In this document: positions 34,724-46,865 of the stretch, in pieces
Layout: each line of letters starts with the position of its first letter
Position numbering within the stretch: position 1 is the stretch's first letter
Assembly: GCA_030620095.1 (NCBI GenBank)
Contig: JAUTXW010004702.1
Coordinates: 1,156,024-1,220,023, forward strand
DNA length: 64,000 nucleotides
Direction of reading: 5' to 3'
DNA from: Kuschelorhynchus macadamiae
Taxonomy: Eukaryota; Arthropoda; Insecta; Coleoptera; Curculionidae
Notes under the pieces: generated by a model
What the model saw: the letters and a program-made list of their open reading frames with translations, nothing else
The model's database searches: none
Told to the model about the DNA's origin: nothing
Translations under genes and position numbers: made by a program

Positions 34724-37700
34724 GACCTGCAGAAAAAGAGAGAATGTTTAAAAACTCATAACAAAATTAACGTCAACGTGGGCTTCTTGGGCTAAATCTA
34801 TATACAGTGCTGGACAAATGAAACGAGACAAAGCATATTTTTGGTAAAATTCAAAGACGAATATTTTCGAAGCAAAATAAGAGTTTGATCTTATTTTTTC
34901 TGCCTGTGATTGCGCAATCCCCCTACTTTCTTACCTCTAGGCTATAATCGCTAGTTGCAATGACAACTGCGCTATACAAGGCGTTATATGAAATCCTTTA
35001 ATTTTTTGCAAATTTTGTTAGTTCCGAGAATCTAAGAAAAATAATTTTAGAGTATTTTGTTTGATGTTCAATGGACGAGTACCAAAGCTTTATTTGTTTT
35101 CACTGTGCATGGTTTAATCGAGAAATTCGATATTCTTTTAAAAATTAATAAGTCAGGCTGTTTTGGAATAGAAGTGGAGAGTTATGTCGCTAATACAACT
35201 AACACAAGGATATTATACAGGATGTGATATTATAGACAAATAATCGACAACTCAATTTTTTTTAGAATGTCACTCTTAAACTGCACGTCTGTTACATTAT
35301 CGGTTAATATTTGTGGATTCTCATGCGAATATTAGGCAAAGGAGACCTTTTTGTCCAAACGGTTTTTTGATTTTAAGGCTATCTTCTTTTGTCGAAATAA
35401 ACTGCAAACATTTTGAACTTGTTTTTCTTTTCGATTTTTTTTGTGTCAAAATGATACCAGGACAAAAAAACAAACAAAAAAAAAAGATTTGTGTTCAGTT
35501 AACTTATTTTAATGAATTTTTTGTGTACGAGGGTTAAGCAAGCAAAAAGGTGAGCAGTGTGCGTACATATCTGAATTTGTCAGACTCTATTTTTATATAT
35601 ATTATAGCAGTATTACAATCGACACCATAAAATTAATTTATCCCATGTTTCTTCTGCAAAGAGGAAAATAAATTAATTTGTAAGCAAGCATAGTTATTCT
35701 TGCTTAACCCTCGTACGCAAAAAGTTCATTAAAGTAAGTTAACTAGACAGAAATGTTTTTTTTTGTTTCTTTGTCCTGGTATCATTTTGACACAAAAAAA
35801 TTCGAAAAGAAAACAAGTTCAAAATGTTTGCAGTTTATTTCGTCACAAACGAAGGTAGCCTTAAAATCAAAAAACCGTTTGGGCAAAAAGGTCTACTGTA
35901 CCTAATATTCGCATAAGAATCAACTAATTTTAACCGTTAATGTAACAGACGGGCAGTTTAAGAGTGACATTCCTAAAAAAATTTGTGCAAAAAAAATTGA
36001 GTTGCCGATCAAGAGTCTCCATCACATCCTGTATAATATCTTTATGTTAGTTGTTTTAGCGAGATAACTCCCCACTGCAAATTCACATATTCCATGCCTA
36101 CTTTGTAAAAACAGCCTGAGTTATGGATTAATTCTTAAAATAAAAAAAGTTTCGAATTTCTCGATTAAACCATGTACAGTAAAAACAAGTGAAGCTAGGT
36201 AAAATCGGTAGAAATTGTTTTTTGGTATCCGTCCATAGATCATTTTGCCGTGAATAAAAAATTCTAAAATTATTTTTCTTAGATTCTAGGAACTAACAAA
36301 ATTTGCAAAAAAGGAAAGGATTTCATATAACGCCCCGTATATTGCAGTTGTCATTGGAGCTAGCGATCAGGGCCTAGGGATAAGAAAGTAGGGGAATTGC
36401 GCAATCATATGCAGAAAAAATAAGATCAAAACCTTTGTTTGCTTCGAAAGTATTCGTCTTTGAATTTTACCCAAAATATGCTTTGTCCCGTTTCATTTGT
36501 CTATCACTGTATATAAAAAGACTAAGCCAGATTTTTCAGCAAGTTCGTAAGAGAGTTGTACTGCACTAATTTACATGATTTTTTTTAAATCATCGTCTGG
36601 TTATCGAGACTTTTTTACACTATTTTTTGTATTGTTTTATTGCGTATTTGTTCTATGAAACCAATATTTTTTTCTTCAATAACATTTCTGGAGAGTGTGA
36701 TGAATGCTTTCTATATTTTTTTATAATTCCACTGTAAACTCATCGCGCTATCTAACGGAAAAGACAGAACAAGTAATATATAATCATCTTTATCGAAAAA
36801 AATGATAAACTGGCTTTTACCTGGTACTTTTCTCGTCGCCGATTCCACCATACTTATAACGCAGTTTATATATCCATACAGCTATTTAATTGTATATTAT
36901 ATAAATATGATTTGTGACATTTATTATTTTCCTCTATAAAAAAAGGTTTTTATTCTAGGTAGCATGTAGGTTGGAAAAAATATTACCAGTTTATTCGTAT
37001 TTCACACAAACATATTTCATGTATCATCCTTTTATTATTGATTTATGGAACATAAACCGATAAGAGAAACACAATGTTTTAAAAGATCGTCTTTGATATT
37101 TTCATCGACTGATGACGCATGGATAAAGATCCAGCGGCCCAACTGTATTTATTCTGATTTTATAAAAAACGTCAGTTGCATAATCAATACATAGTTCTCA
37201 TTAGAGTTCAATCTAATCATAATAAAGTTATTACAAAAGATAATAGTTCCATCAAACCATATTGCCCACAAACCAGTTAAACAATACGCATTGATTCAAA
37301 CCGCAGTGCTTTGTCTGTTCGCTATACTGCTTAGTTCGAGGATTTATACCCGAAATTAATTTGCCATTCATTCATGTAAACTAAGTGGTTTGTTGAAATT
37401 ATCGGGTAAAGTTTCTCTTATTAAAATAGACGGGAGATGATAAGAGCGAATTTAATATGCGCTTGGAGTTCGAATATCTGAGGAAAGTTTCTACAGCCGC
37501 CCGGCCTGAGATAATGCTGTCGTTAATGTCCAGGGTTAATAATACGAGCAGAGAAATTTTAGTTATTAAAACAACCTGGTCAAAATTAATAGGCACTGTC
37601 TAAATGCTACATTAATAATTCTTTAAGAATTACGGTTCTTCGGTTTAGACTGTGTCAAGTCGGAACACGAAGTCAAAAACGGAATTAGCTTTTGGGATGT

Positions 37701-37994
37701 TCGATATGATACGATATTTTAGAAAATTCGTACTTAAGTCTCTGATGCTCGATTCTTTTATATAGATCGATATATTGTGATCAGTATCGATATTTTGCAA
37801 TTCGGTATTCCAGCTCTAGTAACTAATGATGACATCTTACCAGAATGATAGAACTCAAAGGAAGTTTCAAATGGTTCTTTCTATTTGCAATTTATGTTTG
37901 TCGAATTTGGAATGAGTTACGATTTGTCTCACATTGCTGCAGTGGCGTAACCAGGGAAAACTGCGCCGAGTTGCAATATCGATATTAGCATCTT
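34724..37994 (+). repeat. Tandem unit A (contains the foldback element)
   Basis: Seventy-odd bases precede the foldback element and the remainder follows it. Unit sequence resumes at TATATAAAAAGACTAAGCCAG, matching the unbroken junction at about 38083-38097 in unit B. Confidence 0.88.
34805..36509. mobile_element. Foldback-type element with >700-bp inverted arms
   Basis: The left arm (34805-35545) and right arm (about 35695-36509) are reverse complements over their whole length, separated by a loop of about 150 bp. The ends are CAGTGCTGGACAAATGAAAC and its counterpart CAGTGATAGACAAATGAAAC, flanked by TA (TATA on both sides). The ends and TA target suggest mobilisation by a Tc1/mariner transposase. 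Arms contain only short frames and no transposase. The right arm carries a few insertions relative to the left. Confidence 0.9.
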
Positions 37995-39595
37995 GAACCT
38001 ATAGGAAAAGAGAGAATGCTTAAAAATTCGTAATGAAATGAATGTCAACGTGCTATGATGAAAACTTCTTGGTCTAAATCCATATATTTAAAACATTAAG
38101 CCAGACTTTTCAGCAAATTCGTGAAAGAGTTATACTGCATTAATTTACATGATTTTTTTTTAAATGATCGTCTGACTTTTCAACACTATTTTTTAGTTGT
38201 TTCATGGTGCATTTTTTCTATAAAACCAATATGTTTCTCTTCAATAACATTTCTGGACGATATGGTGAATGCGTCCTATATTCTTATAATTTCTCTGGAA
38301 ACTCTTCGCTCTATCTAACAAAAAAGGCAGTATATAATATTCCTAATCCAAAAAAAACTATAAACTGGCTAATACCCGATGCTTTTCTCGTAATGGATTC
38401 TTATAACACAGTTTATATATCCATACATCTATTGAATTATATATTAAATAAACATCAATTATGACATTTATTATTTTCTCTATAAAAAAAGGTTTTTATT
38501 CTAAGAAATTTAATTTTACCGGCTTTTTAAACAATTAATTAGGGCGCCATTTTGTTTCAGCATGTAGGTTGGACAAAATATTACCAGTCTATTCCTACTT
38601 CACACAAACATATTTTCATGTATCAACCTTTTATTTTATTATTGATTTATGGAACATGAGCCGATAAGAGAAACAATATGTTTAAAAAGATCCTCTTTGT
38701 TATTTTCATCGATTAATGACGCATGGATAAAGATCCAGCGGCCCAACTGTATTTATTCATCTTTTATGCAAACGTCAGTTGTATAATCAATCCATAGTTC
38801 CCATTAGCGTTCAATCTAATCATAATAAAGTTATTGCAAAAGATAATTGTTCCATCAGACTATATTACCCACGAACCAGAAACAATACGTATTGATTCAA
38901 ACCGCAGTGCTTTGTCTGTTCGCTATACTGCTTAGTTCCAGGATTTATACAAGAAATTAATTTGCCATTCATTCATGTAAACTAAGTGGTTTGTTGAAAC
39001 TATCGACCAAAGTTTCTCTTATTAAAATAGACGGGAGATGATAAGAGATAATTTAATATGCGCTTGGAGTTCGAATAACTGAGGAAAGTTTCTACAGCCG
39101 GGCTTCAGATTATGCTTTCGTTAATGTCCAGGGTTAATAATACGAGCAGAGAAAGGTTAGTTTCTCAACCTATTCAAAATTAATAGGCCCTCTCTAAATG
39201 CTACATTAATAATTCTTAAAGAATCGTGGTTCCTCGGTTTACGCTGTGTGAGGTAGAATTACTTCTAGTGATTGCACCGGTCTTTTTCAGGCATCTTCAC
39301 TACACGAAGTCAAAAACGGAATTAGCTCTTGGGATATTCCATATTTTAGAAAATTGGTACTTAAGCCTCTGATGCTCGATATTTTGTATAGATATTTCGA
39401 AAGCTATCCTTTTATATAGATCGATATATTGTAATCATATCGATATACTGCAATCCGATATTTTAACTTTAATAAGTTGTGATTACATCTTATTAGAATG
39501 ATGGCATCCAAAGGAAGTTTCTAATGGTGTTTTCTATTTGCAATCTATGTTTGTCGAATTTAGAATGAGTATGAAATATCGATATTAGCACTTTG
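37995..39595 (+). repeat. Tandem unit B (uninterrupted)
   Basis: This is the only unit without an insertion, so it gives the empty-site sequence for the foldback, mariner and Transib insertions. The mariner-free site is at about 38437-38442. Confidence 0.9.
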
Positions 39596-39960
39596 GACCT
39601 GTAGAAAAAAAGAGAATTTTTAAAAAGTCATAATAAATAAACGTCAACGTGCTAAGATAAAAACTTCTTGGGCAAAATCCATATATTCAAAACATTTTAA
39701 TTCTTTTATTGCGTATTTTTTTCTATAAAACCAATATGTATTTCTTCAATAAAATTTCTGGACGATGTGGTGAATACGCTCTATATTCTTATGAATCTGC
39801 TGGATACTCACGGCGCTGTCTAACGGAAAAAGCATAACAAGTATTATATAATAATCTTAATCCAAAAAAAAATGATAAACTGATACCCGATACTTTTTTC
39901 ATAGCGGATTCTACCATACTTATAACGCAGTTTATATATCCATACAGCTAATGAATTATA

Positions 39961-41259
39961 CGAGGCATATCGAGAAAGTAAGTGAATTTTTGTAGGTGTT
40001 AAAAATGTTTATTAAACAAAAAAATTACGTGATGCCTTAATACATAATGTAAGCTATTTTTCGACATAGTCGCCATTCCTCTCTATGCAGGTGGTGAAAC
40101 GGGGTATCAATTTTTTAACGCCTTCCTCGAAGTAGTTTCCCGCCAACTCCTTCGTCCACTTCTCCACCTCCTCCTTTACCTCCTCGCCGGTTGTAAACCT
40201 TTTTCCACCCATGTGCAGCTTCAGAGAGGTAAAGAGTAGGGGAATGCGCGAGATGGTTCAGGACATCCCATTTAAACGAGGCCGGCAGTTCCTTCGGGCG
40301 TTGGCCGTGTGTGGTCTAGCATTGTCGTGCAGCAGGCAGACCCCTTTTGTCAGCATGCCTCTCCTCTTGGTCTGAATCGCCCACCACAATTTTTTTAAGT
40401 TCTGACAGTTTCTTGCAAAGTTGGTGGTCTCCCCTTGAGGTAGATATTCGATTAAAATTATGCCTTGACAGTCCCAAAACACAGATGCCCTGATTTTCTT
40501 GGCTGAAATTGTGGTTTTGAACTTTTTGGCGGAGGGTGAAGAGGTGTGACACCACCGTTGAGACTGTCTTTTGGTTTCAGGCGTGTAGTGTGCTATTCAG
40601 GTTTCATCTCCAGTAACGATGAAGCGGAGAAATTCATCTCCATGAGTTTCCAGCGCTTCAAAAACTATTGCCCGGCCTCCACTCGATTCAACTTTTGTCG
40701 GTCTGTCAGTTGTTTTGGGACCCACCTCGCGGGCAGTTTCTGATATCCGAGGGTTTCTGTGATTGTTTCGTATAGTAGAGATCTGGAGATTTGCGGAAAC
40801 ATCGCAGAAAGTTCATCCACAGTCAATCTGCGATCATGACGGAGCGCATTTTCAATTTTTTCCACAATTTCGTCAGTCACAATTGAAGGTCTTCCGCTCC
40901 TCTGATCATCATACACAGACGTACGACCATTTTTAAACTCGCGACACTACTTGTATACATTCGTACGATTCATAGCTTCGTCACGATATGCAGTTTTCAC
41001 CTCATTGTAAATCTCGAATGGAGATTTTCCCTTCCAAACGAGATAACTGATGACGCCGTGTATTACGCACTTTGGGAAACTGGATTGACATTGTTCACGA
41101 AACGTGTTGTCGCGTCAACAGTTTTCAACGTACTGACCTCGAACCGATCTTGTTGCAAAGGGGGGGAGTCAGGCTACATTGCCCTGTAGCCAACATGATG
41201 AAAATAAAATCCTTCCGACCGTGAGAGCTCTAGTACACTTATTTTCTGGATATGCCTCG
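39961..41259 (-). mobile_element. Mariner 1, 1299 bp, TA-flanked
   Basis: The termini CGAGGCATATCGAGAAAG and CGAGGCATATCCAGAAAA are inverted repeats, flanked by TA at 39959-39960 and 41260-41261. The length is that of a typical mariner. It sits in tandem unit C at the same position and orientation as mariner 2 in unit D. Confidence 0.92.
40054..41091 (-). pseudogene. Mariner transposase (SETMAR-type family), copy 1
   Basis: This is the DD34D-family transposase of the surrounding mariner. The N-terminal helix-turn-helix is read as VWKGKSPFEIYNEVKTAY and TNVYK-CREFKNGRT, the second interrupted by a stop. It is followed by YDDQRSGRPSIVTDEIVEKI, the second helix-turn-helix LTVDELSAMFPQISRSLLYE, and WVPKQLTDRQKLNRV (the WVPHxL linker). 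The catalytic portion shows VFWDCQGIILIEYLPQG and LLHDNARPHTA (second Asp). The third catalytic motif reads SPTL instead of SPDL, next to a small deletion. The C-terminus ends GDYVEK at 40054. Several frameshifts and stops make it inactive. Confidence 0.9.
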
Positions 41260-42592
41260 TATATTATATAAATATGATTTATGACATTTATTATTTTCCT
41301 CCATAAAAAAAGGTTTTTATTTTAGGAAATTGAATTTTACCGGCTTTTTAAACAATTAATTAGGGCGCCATTTTGTTTCAGCATGTATGTTGGACAAAAT
41401 ATTACCAGTCTATTCCTACTTCACACAAACATATTTTCATGTATCAACCTTTTATTTTATTATTGATTTGTGGAACATGAGCCGATAAGAGAAACAATAT
41501 GTTTAAAAAGATCGTCTTTGTTATTTTCATCGATTAATGACGCATGGATAAAGATCCAGCGGCCCAACTGTATTTATTCGTCTTTTATGCAAACGTCAGT
41601 TGTATAATCAATCCATAGTTCCCATTAGCGTTCAATCTAATCATAATAGAGTTATTGCAAAAGTTAATTGTTCCATCAGACTATATTACCCACGAACCAG
41701 AAACAATACGTATTGATTCAAACCGCAGTGCTTTGTCTGTTCGCTATACTGCTTAGTTCCAGGATTTATACAAGAAATTAATTTGCCATTCATTCATGTA
41801 AACTAAGTGGTTTGTTGAAACTATCGACCAAAGTTTCTCTTATTAAAATAGACGGGAGATGATAATAGAGAATTTAATATGCGCTTTAAGTTCAAATAAC
41901 TGAGGAAAGTTTCTACAGCCGGGCGTCAGATTATGCTTTCGTTAATGTCCAGGGTTAATAATACGAGCAGAGAAAGGTTACTTATTAAAACAACCCATTC
42001 AAAATTAATAGGCACTCTCTAAATGCTACAATAATAATTCTTAAAGAATCGTGGTTCCTCGGTTTACGCTGTGTAAGGTAGAATTACTTCTAGTGATTGC
42101 ACCGGTCTTTTTCAGGCATCTTCACTACACGAAGTCAAAAACGGAATTAGCTCTTGGGATATTCGATATTTTAGAAAATTGGTATTTAGGCCTCTGATGC
42201 TCGATATTTTGTATAGATATTTCGAAAGCGCTCCTTTTAGATAGATCGATATATTGTAATCACTATCGATATATTGCAATCCGATATTTTAACTTTAATA
42301 AGTTGTGATTACATCTATTAGAATGATGGGATCCAAAGGAAGTTTCGAATGGTGTTTTCTATTTGCAATCTATGTTTGTCGATTTAGAATGAGTATGAAA
42401 TATCGATATTAGCACTTTGGACCTGTAGAAAAAAAGGAGAATGTTTAAAAAGTCATAATAAACTAAACGTCAACATGCTAAGATAAAAACTTCTTGGGCA
42501 AAATCCATATATTCAAAACATTTTAATTCTTTTATTGCGTATTTTTTCAATAAAATCAATATGTATTTCTTCAATAAAATTTCTGGACGATG

Positions 42593-45500
42593 TACAGTGT
42601 TGCGTGGTATAGGGGTTATTGGACAAAATTAATACTGACCTAGCTCTTTTAAATATACGGATGTCTTAATTTTTAATATTAAAGAACAACAAAAATACAT
42701 TATTAAAAAACATTGGAAGATTTTTTTCATGTTATATTTTCGATAATTTTCATGAGAATATCAATTTTGAAATGTGTAAAAAACAAAATAAAGAATTTTA
42801 CGTAAATGATTGCTTAACAAAGTTTATTTTACAGTTTAGCGTGTCGTATTTTATAGAATTACAAAAAATAGTCCTTTTCAATATAATATCTGATAATGAT
42901 ATTAGAACAATTACCTAAAATTTATTATACAAATATTAATAAACATCCCATACATATATTTCTATACACTTTAGGTATGTACATAATACCTTTTATTAGA
43001 ATACGATACATTAAAAATGCTAAAACAATTCTGAGAATGTTAATTATTATAAAGTTTTAGAAATCAAATAAAAAGAAAAATAAATTCTTTTTCGTTGCCA
43101 TTTGGAAGAAACCAATAATTCTTTATGTATTTATACCCTAAATAGCTATTAATTGTCTACTTAAAAAAACTAAAGATATTATAAAGAATATATCAAAATT
43201 TAAAACTAAAATTATAAAACAAGTATCCACTCAAAATTTAGTCAGACAGGTCAGATTGGTCACTTTCGGTGTCGCTATCTAAGGCTTTTGTTAGGTCTAA
43301 AAGTGACTCTGAGTTAGGTGGTGATTCTTCAATAATTAAAAATTGATTAAGTTTATTATCAGGAAAAGTGTTTTTGCTTTTAGTTGAAGATTGTCTGTAT
43401 GAAGATAACTGTGGGTCTGAAGTCAGTAAAAGAGTTTTTATTATATCAGTATTGGCATCCGTTCTTGAAGTTTTGCGACTGTTACACAATCGGATTTTTC
43501 TGAACTCCTTATGCCTAGCCTCTAAAGCGTCCTCTGAGAGCTGACCGATAGGTAGTTCAAAAAAATCGATTATGTATGCATGTGCTGAACCTTATGAACG
43601 GAACTAGGCATGTAGTACCAGGAATACAGGCTTAAGTATAAAAGACGTGTTTCGTTCAGCAAAACCCTAAATTTGTTTACATTAACTTTAAGGCCGGATG
43701 CCAATACTCTTAAGATTAAATAAAAATTTTCAATTAACCCTTTATCGATTCCTGTTATTTCAGCGCTTAACTCGGCATTCTGAAAAAATCGTCTAGCAGT
43801 ATTGCCATCATTTGTGGAGCCATATCCCGGTTTAGGTTTATCAACTATTAAACCCATTTTGCTTTTAAAGTTTTCCTGAATTGCTTTTTTGGTGTTTTCT
43901 ACAATTTTTTTATTTTCGTCGCCTGTAACTTGCCATTTACGAATTTGCAAACGGTATGCAATATGTAGCAAACATTCAAAAAATCGTATCCAGCAGTGCA
44001 GGGTTGATATACCAAAACGATAATTTTGTAATATGGGAGGTTTATTCAAAACTTTATCGTGATTCATCTCCTTAGGGGTGGCTCCACAAATGATGCATTT
44101 TGCAGTAGAGTTTGTCTCTGACAAAATATTGGCGACACTTCCGTCAAACATTGTTAATATCATTTCATAAGAAATAATAATAGTTTTGTCCTGGACAAGG
44201 GTTGTGTATTCTTTAAGCTCTTTTACTAACTTAGTTATTTTTTCTTCTTCTTTACGAACAATTTCTGGATTTTCTTTTGTAAATATAAATTTAATGGGTC
44301 GGCAGTAAAATGTAGATGAGGGTTTTGGATCAAATTATATTTTTATGGCTGTCGAGTAATTTTAGGGGAACCATTGCTGTCAAAAACATATATTCGTCCG
44401 TATCTGTTGCAGATGTAAATTTTTGTTTATATAGACTATGGCCAGAGGAAACCCCACTTACAAACAAGTTTGAAGTGGAAGTCTTTCACATTACTTAAAT
44501 TTGAAATGTTTAAAATGCTAGTAGTGGTTTTTTAATAATTCTTGAAGATCAACCTCAGCAGAAATTTCCGTAACATTAATTTTATCCGATAAATATTTAT
44601 TTTTAATTAATAGGACTGAACGATAGCTGGAAAACAATCTGGATAAAGCGCATTAACAACAGAACGTAAAATATTGTATTTTTTGACAGATAAATCTATG
44701 TCATAAAAAAGTGCCAAAGCCTGTAAGGGTGTTAAGCATTTTTTACCGACTAAATTTTGACTGGAACATTACCTGATAACTGCATTGACCTATCGGCAGC
44801 AAAACACAATTCTTCCATAGCATAGCTTTTGACTAGACTACTCTTCTTATTTTGCTTTTTGAAGATAAATCCTCAAACGATTTTTTAGGTCTGCCTATTA
44901 ATTTTTGGCTTTTTGAAGATGTTCTGAAGTTGAATGATTATTTTTAAGGGTTAAAATTGGCCACATCCCATGAATCCTACTGCGAGATTCGACCGTTTTT
45001 TTTCGATTTTTGAGTTTTAAACAAAAAAGATGACTTTTCTGCTTCAAAGAGTTCTCATTTTCTTCTAAAACGTCTCCTTCTAGATTTAAAAACGATTTCA
45101 TCTTTAAAACAATCACTTTCTTTATCGTTTGATATTTATAGCCACTCTTCAAACAATATTCTTTTTGATTTTACGAAACATCTAAAAAATTTAATACCTA
45201 AGAATAGGGCAGATTGGGGCAGAAAAAAAAAGTTGCATAATAAAGCACAATAGTAGGGGTAGTATATTCCAAAAAATCTTCGAGGACATATGAGGACATT
45301 TTTAAAAAAATTTGAATAAAATTGCTATATAATATATGAATTTTTTAAATTTTTGATCCAAGAAAAAAAAGCAATTAAAATTATATTTATGAAAATCATC
45401 AATTATGTTATAACGGTAGAATAAAGTACATACCTGTAGAAGTGCAATCCATATTTGGGCATACAATTTATTTTATACCTGCACAAAAATTAAAATAATA

Positions 45501-45689
45501 CTCACAATACCTTTATATACTGATGAAAACAGAGTTATTTTCTTCCGTTCTATGCGATTGTGTTGTTTTTTGCATTGGAATGCAAAACAATTGATATGTT
45601 TTGAAATTTCTATTTTAAATAAAAATTGGTGTATTTTGGTTTTAATAGGTTCCATTTTGGGACTTTTGTCCATTGGGCGCAACACTGTG
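42593..45689 (-). mobile_element. Transib element copy 2 with RSS-like ends
   Basis: The 3097-bp element is flanked by a perfect 5-bp duplication, CGATG (42588-42592 and 45690-45694), as expected for Transib. Its right end reads inwards as CACAGTG, identical to the V(D)J heptamer; the left end is TACAGTG, one substitution away. Both continue TTGCG. Each end has an ACAAAA nonamer-like motif, 23 bp from the heptamer on the left (42623-42631) and 13 bp on the right (45669-45661). The transposase gene runs right to left. Unit B of the array shows the empty site. Confidence 0.92.
43238..45181 (-). pseudogene. Transib transposase (RAG1-core relative), copy 2
   Basis: Encoded by the element at 42593-45689, it corresponds to copy 1 at 13193-15103. 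From a likely ATG at 45181 the N-terminus is frameshifted (RPKKSFEDLSSK at about 44880). The segment equivalent to KWGCDGSSG has lost the Cys-Asp-Gly codons, so the first catalytic Asp is gone (about 44450). The frame 44163-43570 retains the second Asp in LTMFDGSV, zinc ligands CIIC, GISTLHCWIRFFECLLHIAY, NDGNTARRFF and WYYMPSSVHKV. It shifts before the last zinc-ligand His. After the shift LPIGQLSEDALEARHKEFRK retains the catalytic Glu. The last frame (43489-43238) ends in an acidic tail DSDTESDQSDLSD. Confidence 0.88.
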
Positions 45690-45888
45690 CGATGTGGTGA
45701 ATGCGCTCTATTATTCTCATAATTCTGCTGGATACTCACGGCGCTGTCTAACGAAAAAAGCATAACAAGTATTATATAATAATCTTAATCCAAAAAAAAA
45801 TGATAGACTGATACCGGATACTTTTTTCATAGCGGATTTTGCCATACTTATAACGCAGTTTATATATCCATACAGCTAATGAATTATA

Positions 45889-46865
45889 CGAGGCATATCA
45901 GAAAGTAAGTGAATTTTTGTAGGTGTTAAAAATTTGTATTAAACAAAAAAATTACGTGATACCTTAATACATAATGTAAGCTATTTTTCGACATAGTCGC
46001 CATTCCTCTCTATGCAGGTGGTGAAACGGGGTATCAATTTTTTAATGCCTTCCTCGAAGTAGTTTCCCGCCAACTCCTTCGTTCACTTCTCCACTTCCTC
46101 CTTTACCTCCTTGAAAACCTTTTTCCACCCATGTGCAGCTTCAGTGAGGTAAAGATCAGGGGAATGCGCGAGATGGTTCAGGACATCCCATTTAAATGAG
46201 GCCGGCAGTTCCTTCGGGCGTTGGCCGTGTGTGGTCTGTCATTGTGCGTGCCTTTTGTCAGCATGCCTCTCCTCTTGTTCTGAATCGCCCTCCGCAATTT
46301 TTTTAGGTTCTCACAAAGTTGGTGGTCTCCCCTTGAGGTAGATGTTCGATTAAAATTATGCCTTGACAGTCCCAAAACACAGATGCCCTGATTTTCTTGG
46401 CTGAAATTGTGGTTTTGAACTTTTTGGCGGAGGGTGAAGAGGTCTGACGCGACTGTTGAGACTGTCTTTTGGTTTCAGGCGTGTAGTGTGCTACTCAAGT
46501 TTCATCTCCAGTAACGATCGAGCGGAGAAAGGCATCTCCATGGAGTTTCCAGCCCCTCAAAAACTCTTGCGCGGCCTCCACTCGATTCAACATTTGTCGG
46601 TCTGTCAGTTGTTTTGGGACCCACCTTGCGGACAGTTTCTGATATCCGAGGGTTTCTGTGATTGTTTCGTATAGTAGAGATCTGGAGATTTCCGGAAACA
46701 TCGCAGAAAGTTCATCCACAGTCACGGAGTGCATTTTCGATTTTTTCCACAATTTTGTCAGTCACAAGTGAAGGTCTTCCGCTCCTCTGATCATCATGCA
46801 CAGACATACGACCATTTTTAAACTCTCGACACTATTTGTACACATTCGTACGATTCATAGCTTCA
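45889..46865 (-). mobile_element. Mariner 2, truncated
   Basis: It starts CGAGGCATATCAGAAAGTAAG after TA at 45887-45888, the same unit position as mariner 1. The sequence follows mariner 1 closely to about 46864, then jumps to unit sequence (TTTCGTTTCAGCATG). The right terminus and the transposase start are deleted together with some of the unit. Confidence 0.9.
45980..46864 (-). pseudogene. Mariner transposase, copy 2
   Basis: It matches the copy at 40054-41091: TVDELSAMFPEISRSLLYE, YQKLSARWVPKQLTDRQ and LNRVEAAQEFLRGWKLHG are read at 46752-46495, ending SIVTGDET with the first catalytic Asp. The third catalytic motif is intact here (SPDL), where copy 1 has SPTL. A deletion removed the sequence around the second Asp motif; only THNDRPHTA remains. 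A deletion just after SPDL is shared with copy 1, indicating it predates the unit duplication or is a family feature. The N-terminal helix-turn-helix is lost at the truncation. Confidence 0.88.

Larger units (their letters stand above)
39596..42419 (+). repeat. Tandem unit C (contains mariner 1)
   Basis: Unit sequence flanks the mariner at 39961-41259. A short segment present in units A and B (AAGCCAGACTTTTCAGCAA to the TTTTTAAATGATCG phrase) is deleted here and in unit D, linking C and D as the closest pair. Confidence 0.88.
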
